Origin: Puniceicoccales bacterium
Lineage (GTDB): Bacteria > Verrucomicrobiota > Verrucomicrobiia > Opitutales > UBA953
Length of the DNA stretch: 21,113 nucleotides
Assembly: GCA_031279675.1 (NCBI GenBank)
Contig: JAITIB010000003.1
Span: forward strand, 1 to 21,113
Direction: 5' to 3'
Below are positions 13,459 through 20,869 of the stretch, one piece after another. Below the pieces are notes generated by a model. That model made no database searches. It was given only the letters and a program-made list of their open reading frames with translations, and had not been told where the DNA came from. The first letter of the stretch is position 1; each line of letters opens with the position of its first letter. The translations under genes and the position numbers were made by a program.

Positions 13459-14108
13459 TGCGCCCCCTCCAAAGCGACAACCCCACCTATATCCTTTCCC
13501 ACCACATAGCCCGCTGGTTCATCACCCTCTTCGGGCGCGTGGACGCCAGAGGTCTGCACAACATCCCCCCCGGCCCCAGCATCCTCGCCAGCAACCACCA
13601 AAGCCACATAGATCCCGCACTCATCGCCGGCACACTGGGAAGGGAACTCTACTTTTTCGCACGCAAAACCCTCTTCGACCAACCCCTCCTCGGGCACGTC
13701 ATGCGCACCTGCAATACCATCCCCGTGGACCGCGACGCCCACTCGGACATCACCGCCTTCAAACGCATCTTCACCGCCCTGCGCAACGGGCACCCCCTCC
13801 TCATCTTCCCCGAAGGCACACGCAGCCCCGACGAACAACTCCAGAACGCCCAGCCCGGCATCGGACTCATCGCCTGCAAGACACAAATCCCCGTGGTCCC
13901 CATCCGCGCACACGGCACCCACGCCATGCTCCCGCGCAACGCCCTCATCCCGCGCCATCGCATCCCGCTCACCATCACCTATGCCCCCCCCATGGCCCCC
14001 GCCGAATACGACCCCGGAGAACAGCACCCCGCCCGCTATCACGAAGCCGCCCGCCGCATCATGGCACGCATCGCCGCCATCCCCCCCCTTCCCGAAACGC
14101 TCGCCTGA
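13458..14108 (+). CDS. plsC: PlsC-like 1-acyl-sn-glycerol-3-phosphate acyltransferase
   Basis: A 216-residue membrane-associated enzyme that acylates lysophosphatidic acid to phosphatidic acid in phospholipid synthesis. The catalytic NHxxxxD motif is NHQSHID (46-52, His47 and Asp52). The substrate-binding block IFPEGTRSPDEQL (116-128) and the PVVPIRAHGTHAMLP stretch complete the family pattern. I chose the ATG at 13458, which overlaps the cmk stop (TGATG), over a GTG one codon earlier. It has no long N-terminal membrane helix, as in short PlsC forms. It is the last gene of the 9540-14108 block. It is convergent with the MFS gene across 15 bp, and no terminator is visible. Confidence 0.92.
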   Translation: MRPLQSDNPTYILSHHIARWFITLFGRVDARGLHNIPPGPSILASNHQSHIDPALIAGTLGRELYFFARKTLFDQPLLGHVMRTCNTIPVDRDAHSDITAFKRIFTALRNGHPLLIFPEGTRSPDEQLQNAQPGIGLIACKTQIPVVPIRAHGTHAMLPRNALIPRHRIPLTITYAPPMAPAEYDPGEQHPARYHEAARRIMARIAAIPPLPETLA

Positions 14109-14123
14109 GCATCCCCCGCCCCA

Positions 14124-15386
14124 TCACGCCCTCACCGCGTCACCGCGCCCATTTCTCGCCGCCCACGGCGCCGCCGCCCGCAACCACGCCGCCAAAAACA
14201 ACGACACCACAAACATCACCGCCGCCAGCACCCCCACATCCGCATACCCCACCAGCCGTCCCGCCGCATCCCTCGTGATCATCGCCCCCGCCACCACGTG
14301 CGCCACACTCGCGCACGCCTGCTGCCCGGCAGCGTTCACACTCATGAACCCCCCGCGAAACTCCGGCTCCACCGCATTGGCCACCATCGACATCGCCGGG
14401 GCAAACCGCCCCGACATCGTGACAAAAAACACCGTCGTCACCCCCAGCGTCACCCACAACGGCGCCGCCTCCCAACGCGTGATCATCAACACCGAGATAA
14501 TGGTGAACACCGACACCCCGCACAGCACATGCAACTTGTCGAACCTGTCCGAAAGCCACCCGAACAAACTCGTCGAAAACAAGGTCACCACCCCGCTGCA
14601 AAAATACATCAACGAGATTTCATCCATGCCCAACCCCACATTCAACTCCATCGCCGGCGCCATGAACGGCGCCACCAAGGCACCCGCAAACAACAACACC
14701 CCCGACAACGCAAAGCCGCGCACGTGCACCCTGTGCGTCAAAATCGCCCGCATCTGGGCCATCGGAGAAATCACCGCACGCACAGACGGCACCGATGGCA
14801 GCGCAAACGCCGCCACCGCCAGCACCACAAAGCTCACCCCCCCAAGCAAAAAAAACGGCGCATGCCACCCAAACCGCCCCGACAACCACAACCCAGCCGG
14901 CAAACCCATCACCTGCGCCACCGGAAACGCCGCCGCCACCACCGCCATCCCCCGACCCCTGCGCTCCGGGCCGACCACATCCGCCAGCATCGCCGCCACC
15001 ACCGCGCTCGCCACCCCGCCGCACAACCCCGTCAAGGTCCGCGCCACAAACAACCACTCGTATGAGCCCGCCAGCGCGCAGCCCAAGGTCCCCACCGCGA
15101 ACCCCGCATACAAGACCAGCAAGGTTCCCCGCCGCGGCAACCTGTCCATCACAAACCCAGCCCCAAACCCCACCACCGCAGCCGACAAACTATACGCCGC
15201 CGTCAACCCGCTCCACCCCCCCGGCGAAATCTCAAAACGCTCCATCAACTCCTTCCCCAACGGCAGGATGATCATGAAATCCAGCACGTGCGTAAACTGC
15301 ACCGCCGCCAGGATGAACAACAGCAAACGCTCGTTCACCACCGGCAACGGCACCTTGCATTGTTGGAAACCTCCGGACATGGACAT
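14124..15386 (-). CDS. MFS transporter, 12-helix drug/metabolite efflux type
   Basis: A 420-residue integral membrane protein with about 12 hydrophobic helices. The first helix contains VQFTHVLDFMIILPLG. The loop between helices 2 and 3 is GFVMDRLPRRGTLLVLY, the variant of the MFS GxxxDRxGRR signature. Helix 4 contains ARTLTGLCGGVASAVVAAMLADVVGPERRGR, with a similar loop in the second half (GWLSDRFDKLHVL). It belongs to the DHA-like efflux/solute group; the substrate cannot be read. ATGs at 15386 and 15380 are both possible. It is convergent with plsC and lies downstream of sufS on the same strand after a 154-bp gap holding a 17-bp duplication. Its coding strand is G/T-rich, unlike its plus-strand neighbours. 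Confidence 0.88.
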   Translation of the reverse strand: MSMSGGFQQCKVPLPVVNERLLLFILAAVQFTHVLDFMIILPLGKELMERFEISPGGWSGLTAAYSLSAAVVGFGAGFVMDRLPRRGTLLVLYAGFAVGTLGCALAGSYEWLFVARTLTGLCGGVASAVVAAMLADVVGPERRGRGMAVVAAAFPVAQVMGLPAGLWLSGRFGWHAPFFLLGGVSFVVLAVAAFALPSVPSVRAVISPMAQMRAILTHRVHVRGFALSGVLLFAGALVAPFMAPAMELNVGLGMDEISLMYFCSGVVTLFSTSLFGWLSDRFDKLHVLCGVSVFTIISVLMITRWEAAPLWVTLGVTTVFFVTMSGRFAPAMSMVANAVEPEFRGGFMSVNAAGQQACASVAHVVAGAMITRDAAGRLVGYADVGVLAAVMFVVSLFLAAWLRAAAPWAARNGRGDAVRA

Positions 15387-15417
15387 CCGCCAACCACATC
15401 ACAACTCCGCCCCACGC

Positions 15418-15451
15418 ACAACACCAACCCACGAACAACACCAACCCACGA
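15418..15451 (+). repeat. two tandem copies of a 17-bp sequence upstream of the MFS gene
   Basis: ACAACACCAACCCACGA occurs twice in a row (15418-15434 and 15435-15451), 32-65 bp before the MFS start and so probably in its promoter or leader. A recent duplication or a paired regulator site would both fit. Confidence 0.85.
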
Positions 15452-15540
15452 ACCCCGCCTCCCGAAAAAAATCCGCCCGCTCCCACACGTTCCCAATCAT
15501 GTCGGCACTCCGTATGCGCTCAGCAAATGAGGAGGAAGAC

Positions 15541-16827
15541 CTAAAACATCCTTTGGATGCGTTCCAACGACGAGGCCAAACGGTCAACCTCCTCAAGCGT
15601 GTTATAAAAGGCGAATGAGGCGCGGATCGTCCCCCCCACGCCCAGCGCCTTCATCAAGGGCATTGCGCAGTGGTGCCCGGTGCGCACGGCGATCCCGTCC
15701 GCGTCAAGCATTGTGCCGACATCGTGAGGGTGCACGCCTTCGAGGAGAAATGAAACCACGGGGACTTTCTCCGGTGCGGTTCCGAGGATGCGCAAGCCGG
15801 CGATCGCCCCGAGCCGCGCCGTGGCGTGCCGCAACAGGGCTTCCTCGTGCGCTTGCGCCCCCGCCGTCCATTGCGCGCGCAGGTAGTCGAGCGCAACGCC
15901 GAGGGCAATGGTGCCGGCGATGTTTGGCGTGCCCGCCTCGAAGCGCTCCGGGGCGTCGCGGAACGTTGTCCCGTTTTCAAAGTCCACGGCGCGAATCATG
16001 TCGCCGCCACATTGGTAGGGCGGCATTGCGTTCAACAGCGGGAGTTTGCCATAAAGCACTCCGATGCCTGTGGGGCCAAAGACTTTGTGTCCGGAAAAAA
16101 CCAGGAAATCAGCGTCCAGCGCGCGCACGTCCACGTGGAGGTGGGGCGCTGTCTGCGCGGCGTCCACGAGCACGAGCGCGCCCGTCGCGTGCGCCGCGGG
16201 GATGATGGTCTCGCGCAGAGCGTTCACTGTGCCGAGCGCGTTGGAGGCGTGCGCGACCGCCACCATGCGCGTTCGCGCGGAAAGCAGCCGGCGGTATTCG
16301 TCAAGGCGCAGCGCGCCGTCCGGCGCGACGGGCACAACGCGGATGCGCGCCCCCGTGCGCGCCGCCACCTGCTGCCACGGGACGATGTTGGCGTGATGCT
16401 CCAACGCCGTCAGCAGGATCTCATCGCCGGGGCGCAAATTGGCGGCGCCCCAGGTTCCGGCAACAAGGTTGATGCCCTCGGTTGTGCCGCGCGTGAGCAC
16501 GCATTCGGCGGGCGTGCTTGCGTTGAGAAACGCGGCCACCTGTTCGCGCGCTTTCTCAAAGGCGACGGTGGCCTCTTCGCTCAGGCAGTGGACGCCACGA
16601 TGGATGTTCGCGTGGCTCCCGCGATAGTAACGCGCGAGCGTCTCAACGACGGCGTCCGGTTTTTGCGCGCTCGCCGCGTTGTCCAGATACGCGAGGGGAT
16701 GCTTGCCCACGCGACGCGCGAGGATGGGAAAGTCGGCGCGGACCCGGGCGACGTCGAAGCGCGCAGCGGGAACGTTGGCATTGTTGGTAACGGGCGTGGA
16801 GGGGAACATGACTCGCGCCTTTTCCAT
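15541..16827 (-). CDS. sufS: SufS-type cysteine desulfurase
   Basis: A 428-residue PLP enzyme that takes sulfur from cysteine as an enzyme-bound persulfide for Fe-S cluster assembly. Family motifs are YLDNAASAQKP (47-57), RGSHANIHRGVHCLSEEAT (69-87), TRGTTEGINLVA (112-123), EHHANIVPWQ (143-152), VDAAQTAPH (221-229), FSGHKVFGPTGIGVLYG with the PLP lysine K248, RFEAGTPNI, and the active-site Cys in RTGHHCAMP (C387). This is the group II (SufS/CsdA) pattern. The ATG at 16827 overlaps the TGA of hpnC (TGATG); an ATG at 16809 is a second choice. No sufBCD or sufE/U lies in view. The gene is third in an apparent psd-hpnC-sufS operon. It could supply clusters for NadA and class I fumarase; that link is inference. 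Confidence 0.95.
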   Translation of the reverse strand: MEKARVMFPSTPVTNNANVPAARFDVARVRADFPILARRVGKHPLAYLDNAASAQKPDAVVETLARYYRGSHANIHRGVHCLSEEATVAFEKAREQVAAFLNASTPAECVLTRGTTEGINLVAGTWGAANLRPGDEILLTALEHHANIVPWQQVAARTGARIRVVPVAPDGALRLDEYRRLLSARTRMVAVAHASNALGTVNALRETIIPAAHATGALVLVDAAQTAPHLHVDVRALDADFLVFSGHKVFGPTGIGVLYGKLPLLNAMPPYQCGGDMIRAVDFENGTTFRDAPERFEAGTPNIAGTIALGVALDYLRAQWTAGAQAHEEALLRHATARLGAIAGLRILGTAPEKVPVVSFLLEGVHPHDVGTMLDADGIAVRTGHHCAMPLMKALGVGGTIRASFAFYNTLEEVDRLASSLERIQRMF

Positions 16828-17723
16828 CAAAATCCCCACCCAGTCAACGCCCGGAAGAGAAGTCGCAGTTTGTCCCCGGAGTTTATCCGCGGGCGCGCCC
16901 CAACGGTGTCGTAGCCAAGCCCGCGGATCTTGCGCAATATCGTCACGCCGCCAAGCCACGTGGCCCGGATCTCCAGACTGAGTGGGAAACGCAAAGACCC
17001 CGCAAGCGGTTTTCCCTCGTCAAAAAGCGCCTGCGCCCGATCCACGTTAAAACGGATGCACTCGCGCAACGCGGGCGAAGCCTTCCCGCGCCCGATCTCC
17101 TCCACCCCCGCGCCAAAGCGCGCCAAATCCTCAAGCGGCAGATAAACCCGCCCGTCCTTTTTCCAATCCACCGCCACGTCCTGCCAGAAATTTGCCAGCT
17201 GGAGCGCCGTGCAAATCGCATCCGACTGCGCGAACCGCCGCGCATCACTGTAACCGTGCAAGAGCAGGACAAGGCGCCCGACCGGATTCGCACTCCGGCG
17301 GCAGTAGTCAAGCACCTCGCCAAAATCCGCATACCGGCGCTTCGTCACATCCTGCGCAAACGCGGACGTCAGGTCCAGGCACAGCCCCGGATCAATGTCA
17401 AACCGACGCAGCGTGTCGCCAAGCGCCAGAAAGATCCACTCCAGGTCCGTCTCCACGCGCGCCCCCGCGTGCGCCGCGACACACTGCGCATCCATGCGCC
17501 GCAACGCCTCCAGCCGCGCCCCTGACGCCAGCGCCCCATCCCCGCCAGGCGCATATCCCTCGTCCGCAATATCGTCCGCCGTCCGCGCAAAAGCATAAAT
17601 GGCGGCCACATGCGGGCGCAGGCGACGCGGAATCAAACGCGCCACCGGAAAATTCTCATAGTGCGAACGCGCAAGCGCCCCGCACCGCGCATAAGATTCC
17701 TCAAGAGTCATGACGGCGCCCAT
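16827..17723 (-). CDS. hpnC: squalene/phytoene synthase family protein, HpnC type
   Basis: A 298-residue prenyltransferase-fold protein. HYENFPVARLIPRRLRPHVA (21-40) is the N-terminal signature I associate with HpnC. The aspartate-rich motifs are DDIADE (50-55) and ANFWQDVAVDW (177-187), which bind Mg-diphosphate; YLPLEDLARFG follows. In the HpnCDE route HpnC converts presqualene diphosphate to hydroxysqualene. HpnD and HpnE partners are not in this window. CrtB-like phytoene synthase is the main alternative. I chose the ATG at 17723, 12 bp after psd; ATG at 17711 would remove four residues. The stop overlaps the sufS start. The enzyme is cytoplasmic and membrane-associated. Confidence 0.85.
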   Translation of the reverse strand: MGAVMTLEESYARCGALARSHYENFPVARLIPRRLRPHVAAIYAFARTADDIADEGYAPGGDGALASGARLEALRRMDAQCVAAHAGARVETDLEWIFLALGDTLRRFDIDPGLCLDLTSAFAQDVTKRRYADFGEVLDYCRRSANPVGRLVLLLHGYSDARRFAQSDAICTALQLANFWQDVAVDWKKDGRVYLPLEDLARFGAGVEEIGRGKASPALRECIRFNVDRAQALFDEGKPLAGSLRFPLSLEIRATWLGGVTILRKIRGLGYDTVGARPRINSGDKLRLLFRALTGWGF

Positions 17724-17735
17724 TCTTTTGAAAAA

Positions 17736-18641
17736 TCACCCCGCGCACGCAAGCCTCCCCAACTCCCCGCCCATCCGCACATACAACTCGCGCCCCGCCG
17801 CCGACTCGCGCACCAAATCCCCCGCAAGGGCAATCCGCCCCGGCTCAAAAAGCGTCACCATGAACGACCCCCCGAAGCCAAAAAAACCCATCTCCGCCCC
17901 CTTCTCCACCACCTCCCCCTCACGGAACGTAAACGTCATGCTCCCCACATTCGTCGCCCCGATCACCACCACCGTCACCACCCCCCACGCCCCCGCATCC
18001 ACCGACACGCAACACCGCTTGTTCTCCCAAAGCCACGCCACATTGCGCCGCAACGCCACCGGGCTCACCGAATAAAGCCACCCATTCAACAAACGCCGCC
18101 CCGCGGGCCGCCCCCCGACCGGGAAATGAAACCGGTGATAATCCACCGGACACAGCCGCGAACACACCACCGCCCCCCTCCTGTAACGCTCCGCCAACTC
18201 CCCATCCCCCAGCAACGCCCCAAGATCAAACACCTGCCCCTTCGCATAAATCCCCCCCACCCGCGAAACATCCTCAAAACCCAAATGCCGCCCATCCGCC
18301 GGAAACACCGCCACATCCCCCCCACCCTCAACCAAACGCGCCCCCGGTCGAAGCTTGCGCGAAAAAAAATCGTCGAACGACACAAACTCCCCCACCCCGC
18401 GCTCAAACTCCCCCGCATCAAGCCCGAACTCCCGCACAAACTCCCCCACCCGCCACCGACTCCCCCCACCCCGCATCCGCCACCCAAACCACCGCGAAAA
18501 CACCCCCCTGCGCACCAACGCCCACAACGCAAGCCGCCCCACCGCCGTCTCATACACCCAACGCAACGGCCCCTCGCCATAAATACGCTCCCGCTCCACA
18601 ACACCCGTGTGCCGGTTGAAAAAAACTATAGGCTCGCTCAT
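17736..18641 (-). CDS. psd: phosphatidylserine decarboxylase proenzyme with a GGSF cleavage site
   Basis: A 301-residue membrane-associated proenzyme that decarboxylates phosphatidylserine to phosphatidylethanolamine. Family motifs are FVSFDDFFSRKLRPGAR (86-102), VFPADGRHL (112-120, with the catalytic Asp), VCSRLCPVDYHRFHFPVGG (159-177, with the catalytic His), GATNVGSMTF (228-237) and FGFGGSFMVTLFEPGR (254-269). Self-cleavage occurs before the serine of the usual L/GGST motif to form the pyruvoyl group. Here the serine (S259) is kept but Thr is replaced by Phe. I chose the ATG at 18641 because it gives the typical start MSEPIVFFNRHTG; more upstream codons are extended leader in a low-complexity stretch. 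GGGGGC precedes it. It is the first gene of psd-hpnC-sufS and divergent from the 18772 gene. Confidence 0.9.
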   Translation of the reverse strand: MSEPIVFFNRHTGVVERERIYGEGPLRWVYETAVGRLALWALVRRGVFSRWFGWRMRGGGSRWRVGEFVREFGLDAGEFERGVGEFVSFDDFFSRKLRPGARLVEGGGDVAVFPADGRHLGFEDVSRVGGIYAKGQVFDLGALLGDGELAERYRRGAVVCSRLCPVDYHRFHFPVGGRPAGRRLLNGWLYSVSPVALRRNVAWLWENKRCCVSVDAGAWGVVTVVVIGATNVGSMTFTFREGEVVEKGAEMGFFGFGGSFMVTLFEPGRIALAGDLVRESAAGRELYVRMGGELGRLACAG

Positions 18642-18771
18642 GCCCCCAAAAGAAATCACCCCCCGCACCCCGTCAAGAGCGAGCGCCACCGCGCAACGCA
18701 CGAAAAATTTCTTTGCAACCCCCCGCCCGCGCCCATTCCCTGCGCCCTCACAAACACAACTCACCCAACCA

Positions 18772-19164
18772 ATGGACACCCAACACACCACCCCACGCGC
18801 CCACCGCAACGCCTTCACCCTCGTCGAAGTCATCGCCATCGCCGCCACCGCCGGACTCCTCCTCGCACTCACCCTCGGCGCCATCTCCTCGGGACTCAAA
18901 ACCAGCCGCGAAAACGCCATCCGCCAAAACCTCTTCACCCTCTGGGTCGCCGCCAACGAACACCTCCTCCACCACCAAAAAGACGAAGTCACCTACGCCG
19001 AGCTCACCAAGGCAAACCCCAACGCCGCACCCACCCCCATCGCCGGCGAAGACTACGCCACCGCAAACAACGGCAAAATCACCCGCGACACCACCCAGCT
19101 CCAAATCACCTACCCGCACCGCGACACCCAGCACACCGTCACCTACACCACCACCCCGCGCTGA
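18772..19164 (+). CDS. small prepilin-like protein
   Basis: A 130-residue protein with leader MDTQHTTPRAHRNA followed by FTLVEVIAIAATAGLLLALTLGAISSG. Cleavage is predicted after A14 (Ala at -1); E19 is the mature Glu5. The soluble part is short and holds NAIRQNLFTLWVAANEHLLHHQKDEVTYAELTK, a helix and charged region seen in GspG-like small pseudopilins. I chose the ATG at 18772 because the upstream in-frame extension lies in the intergenic region and would give an unusually long leader. It starts 130 bp from the divergent psd and ends six bases before the cysteine peptidase gene, so the two are probably co-transcribed. It is separate from the pilin-like set at 9540-12710. No Shine-Dalgarno sequence is visible. 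Confidence 0.75.
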   Translation: MDTQHTTPRAHRNAFTLVEVIAIAATAGLLLALTLGAISSGLKTSRENAIRQNLFTLWVAANEHLLHHQKDEVTYAELTKANPNAAPTPIAGEDYATANNGKITRDTTQLQITYPHRDTQHTVTYTTTPR

Positions 19165-19170
19165 CACCCC

Positions 19171-20436
19171 ATGAAAAAAGCCCTCCCCCTCCTCACCCTC
19201 CTTCTCCACCTCATCCCCAACGCCGCCCCCGCCCACGACCTCGCCCCCGCAATCAAGGACGGCACCCTCTGGACCACCCCCATCCACCACCAACCCGCCT
19301 TCGCCAACGAACGCTTCACCTGGGTTGAAGAAAACACCCAACTGCGCATCCCCACCCCCCGGTTCACCCTCTGCACCCTCACCCCCGGCGAAACCCTCAT
19401 CGAGCTCAACCAAGGCAAAATCACCCGCCTGCGCACCACCCTCTACAACCGCGCCGACAACGCCCCCATCCCCCGCAAAACCTTCCTCCAAGACCTCGCC
19501 CGCCACCGCGCCACCCTCGACACCACCCTCTCCACCCCCTCCACCGAATACAAAAGCCCCGCCGCCAAAAGCCTCGTCAAAACCCAAGGCTACACCTGGA
19601 CCCCCCCCCACGCCGCCCTCCTCCTCGAATACAGCATCAACCCCGCCACCCAAACCCCCGAATTCGCCCGCCTCAGCATCGCCCCCCCCGGCCACCTCCC
19701 CACCCTCCTCACCACCAAGGAAACCACCCGCCGCAAACGCCCCGCCGAATACAAGACCAACGTCCGCACCACCCCCGACGGCACCACCCTCATCACCCCC
19801 ATCCCCATGGAAGACCAAGGCCAGAAAGGCTACTGCGCCGCCGCCACCCTCGCCCGCATCCTCCGCTACTACGGCAACACCAACACCGACCAGCACCAAC
19901 TCGCCCAAATCGCCGGCACCGACCCCCAGACCGGCACCAACCCCCAAATCATGTTCGAGGCCATCGCCAAAATCCTTCCCGCCAAATTCAACCTCAAAAA
20001 CACCCTCCTCGAAAACACCCCCCAGCGCAAAATCCTCCAAGACTACAACCAGACCGCCCGCCGCCACAAAAAAACACCCCTCCCCACCACCCCGCCTCCC
20101 CCCAACCCCTGGGCCCACTACGACCCCGACCTCCTCCTCAAAGCCCGCGCCACCCCCGAAGCCACCACCCGCCTCCTCCGCCACATCACCACACACATCG
20201 ACAAAGGCACCCCCCTCATCTGGTCCGTCATCCTCGGCATCTACCCCGAGCACGACGGCGGCGAAAACCAACGCACCCCAAAACCCAGCGGACACATGCG
20301 CATCATCACAGGCTACAACCGCGCCAAAAAAGAAATCACCTACACCGACTCCTGGGGCGCCGGCCACGAACAAAAAACCATCCCCCTCCCCCACGCCACC
20401 GCCATCACCACCCAACTCAACGCCATCACCCCCTGA
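19171..20436 (+). CDS. exported C39-like cysteine peptidase
   Basis: A 421-residue protein with signal peptide MKKALPLLTLLLHLIPNAAPAHD. Residues 25-205 have no recognisable domain. The C-terminal half is a papain-fold peptidase of the C39/C39_2 type: Q216 and C222 in MEDQGQKGYCAAATLARIL (Q-x5-C), H375 in SGHMRIITGYN and D393 in YTDSWGAGHE, the expected Gln, Cys, His and Asp set. C39 peptidases usually cleave after double-Gly leaders as part of ABC exporters, but stand-alone exported forms occur and their substrates are mostly unknown. The region between Cys and His holds a Pro/Thr-rich insert (KKTPLPTTPPPPNPWAHY). It is paired with the prepilin-like gene (six-base gap) and followed by folB (nine bases). 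The protein is rich in Thr, Pro and Ala, matching the C/A bias of this strand. Confidence 0.8.
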   Translation: MKKALPLLTLLLHLIPNAAPAHDLAPAIKDGTLWTTPIHHQPAFANERFTWVEENTQLRIPTPRFTLCTLTPGETLIELNQGKITRLRTTLYNRADNAPIPRKTFLQDLARHRATLDTTLSTPSTEYKSPAAKSLVKTQGYTWTPPHAALLLEYSINPATQTPEFARLSIAPPGHLPTLLTTKETTRRKRPAEYKTNVRTTPDGTTLITPIPMEDQGQKGYCAAATLARILRYYGNTNTDQHQLAQIAGTDPQTGTNPQIMFEAIAKILPAKFNLKNTLLENTPQRKILQDYNQTARRHKKTPLPTTPPPPNPWAHYDPDLLLKARATPEATTRLLRHITTHIDKGTPLIWSVILGIYPEHDGGENQRTPKPSGHMRIITGYNRAKKEITYTDSWGAGHEQKTIPLPHATAITTQLNAITP

Positions 20437-20445
20437 CCCACCCCC

Positions 20446-20832
20446 ATGGCCCACCCACCCACCGACAAACTCCGCATCCACGGCATCCACGCCCACGGAC
20501 ACCACGGCACCACACCCGACGAACAACACCACGGCCAACCCTACAGCGTCACCCTCGAACTCCACCTCGACACCCGCCCCGCCGCCACCACCGACGACCT
20601 CGCCCACACCATCAACTACGCCCACGTCGTCCAAACCGTCCAACACATCCTCCAAGGCCCACCCACCCACCTCATCGAAACCCTCGCCGCCCGCATCGCC
20701 GACACCCTCCTGCGCACCCAACCCCTCCTCCACCACCTCACCGTCACCCTCACCAAACCCCATCCCCCCACCACCCCACCCATCGACCACGCCACCATCG
20801 AAATCACCCGCGCACGCCCCCCCACCCCTTAA
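20446..20832 (+). CDS. folB: dihydroneopterin aldolase
   Basis: A 128-residue cytoplasmic enzyme of folate synthesis, which cleaves 7,8-dihydroneopterin to 6-hydroxymethyl-dihydropterin and glycolaldehyde. Family features are DKLRIHGIHAHGHHGTTPDE (7-26), GQPYSVTLELHLDT (30-43, the usual Q-x-x-x-V-x-L-E-L strand), DDLAHTINYAHV (50-61), HLIETLAARIAD (75-86) and VTLTKPHPP (100-108). By family knowledge E26, E78 and K104 are the likely substrate-binding and catalytic residues. It begins nine bases after the peptidase stop, apparently the last gene of the 18772-20832 unit. Unusually many His, Thr and Pro residues reflect C/A-rich codons. It ends 37 bp before the second 21-bp array. No other fol gene is in the window. 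Confidence 0.9.
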   Translation: MAHPPTDKLRIHGIHAHGHHGTTPDEQHHGQPYSVTLELHLDTRPAATTDDLAHTINYAHVVQTVQHILQGPPTHLIETLAARIADTLLRTQPLLHHLTVTLTKPHPPTTPPIDHATIEITRARPPTP

Positions 20833-20869
20833 ACGCCCAAAGCACAAGCGGCAGGGAGCCACGAAAGCA

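Noticed and set aside
17610..19328. 572-codon Pro/His/Arg-rich plus-strand open frame
   Set aside because: It runs antisense to psd and hpnC and out of frame with the 18772 gene; composition only, no motif.
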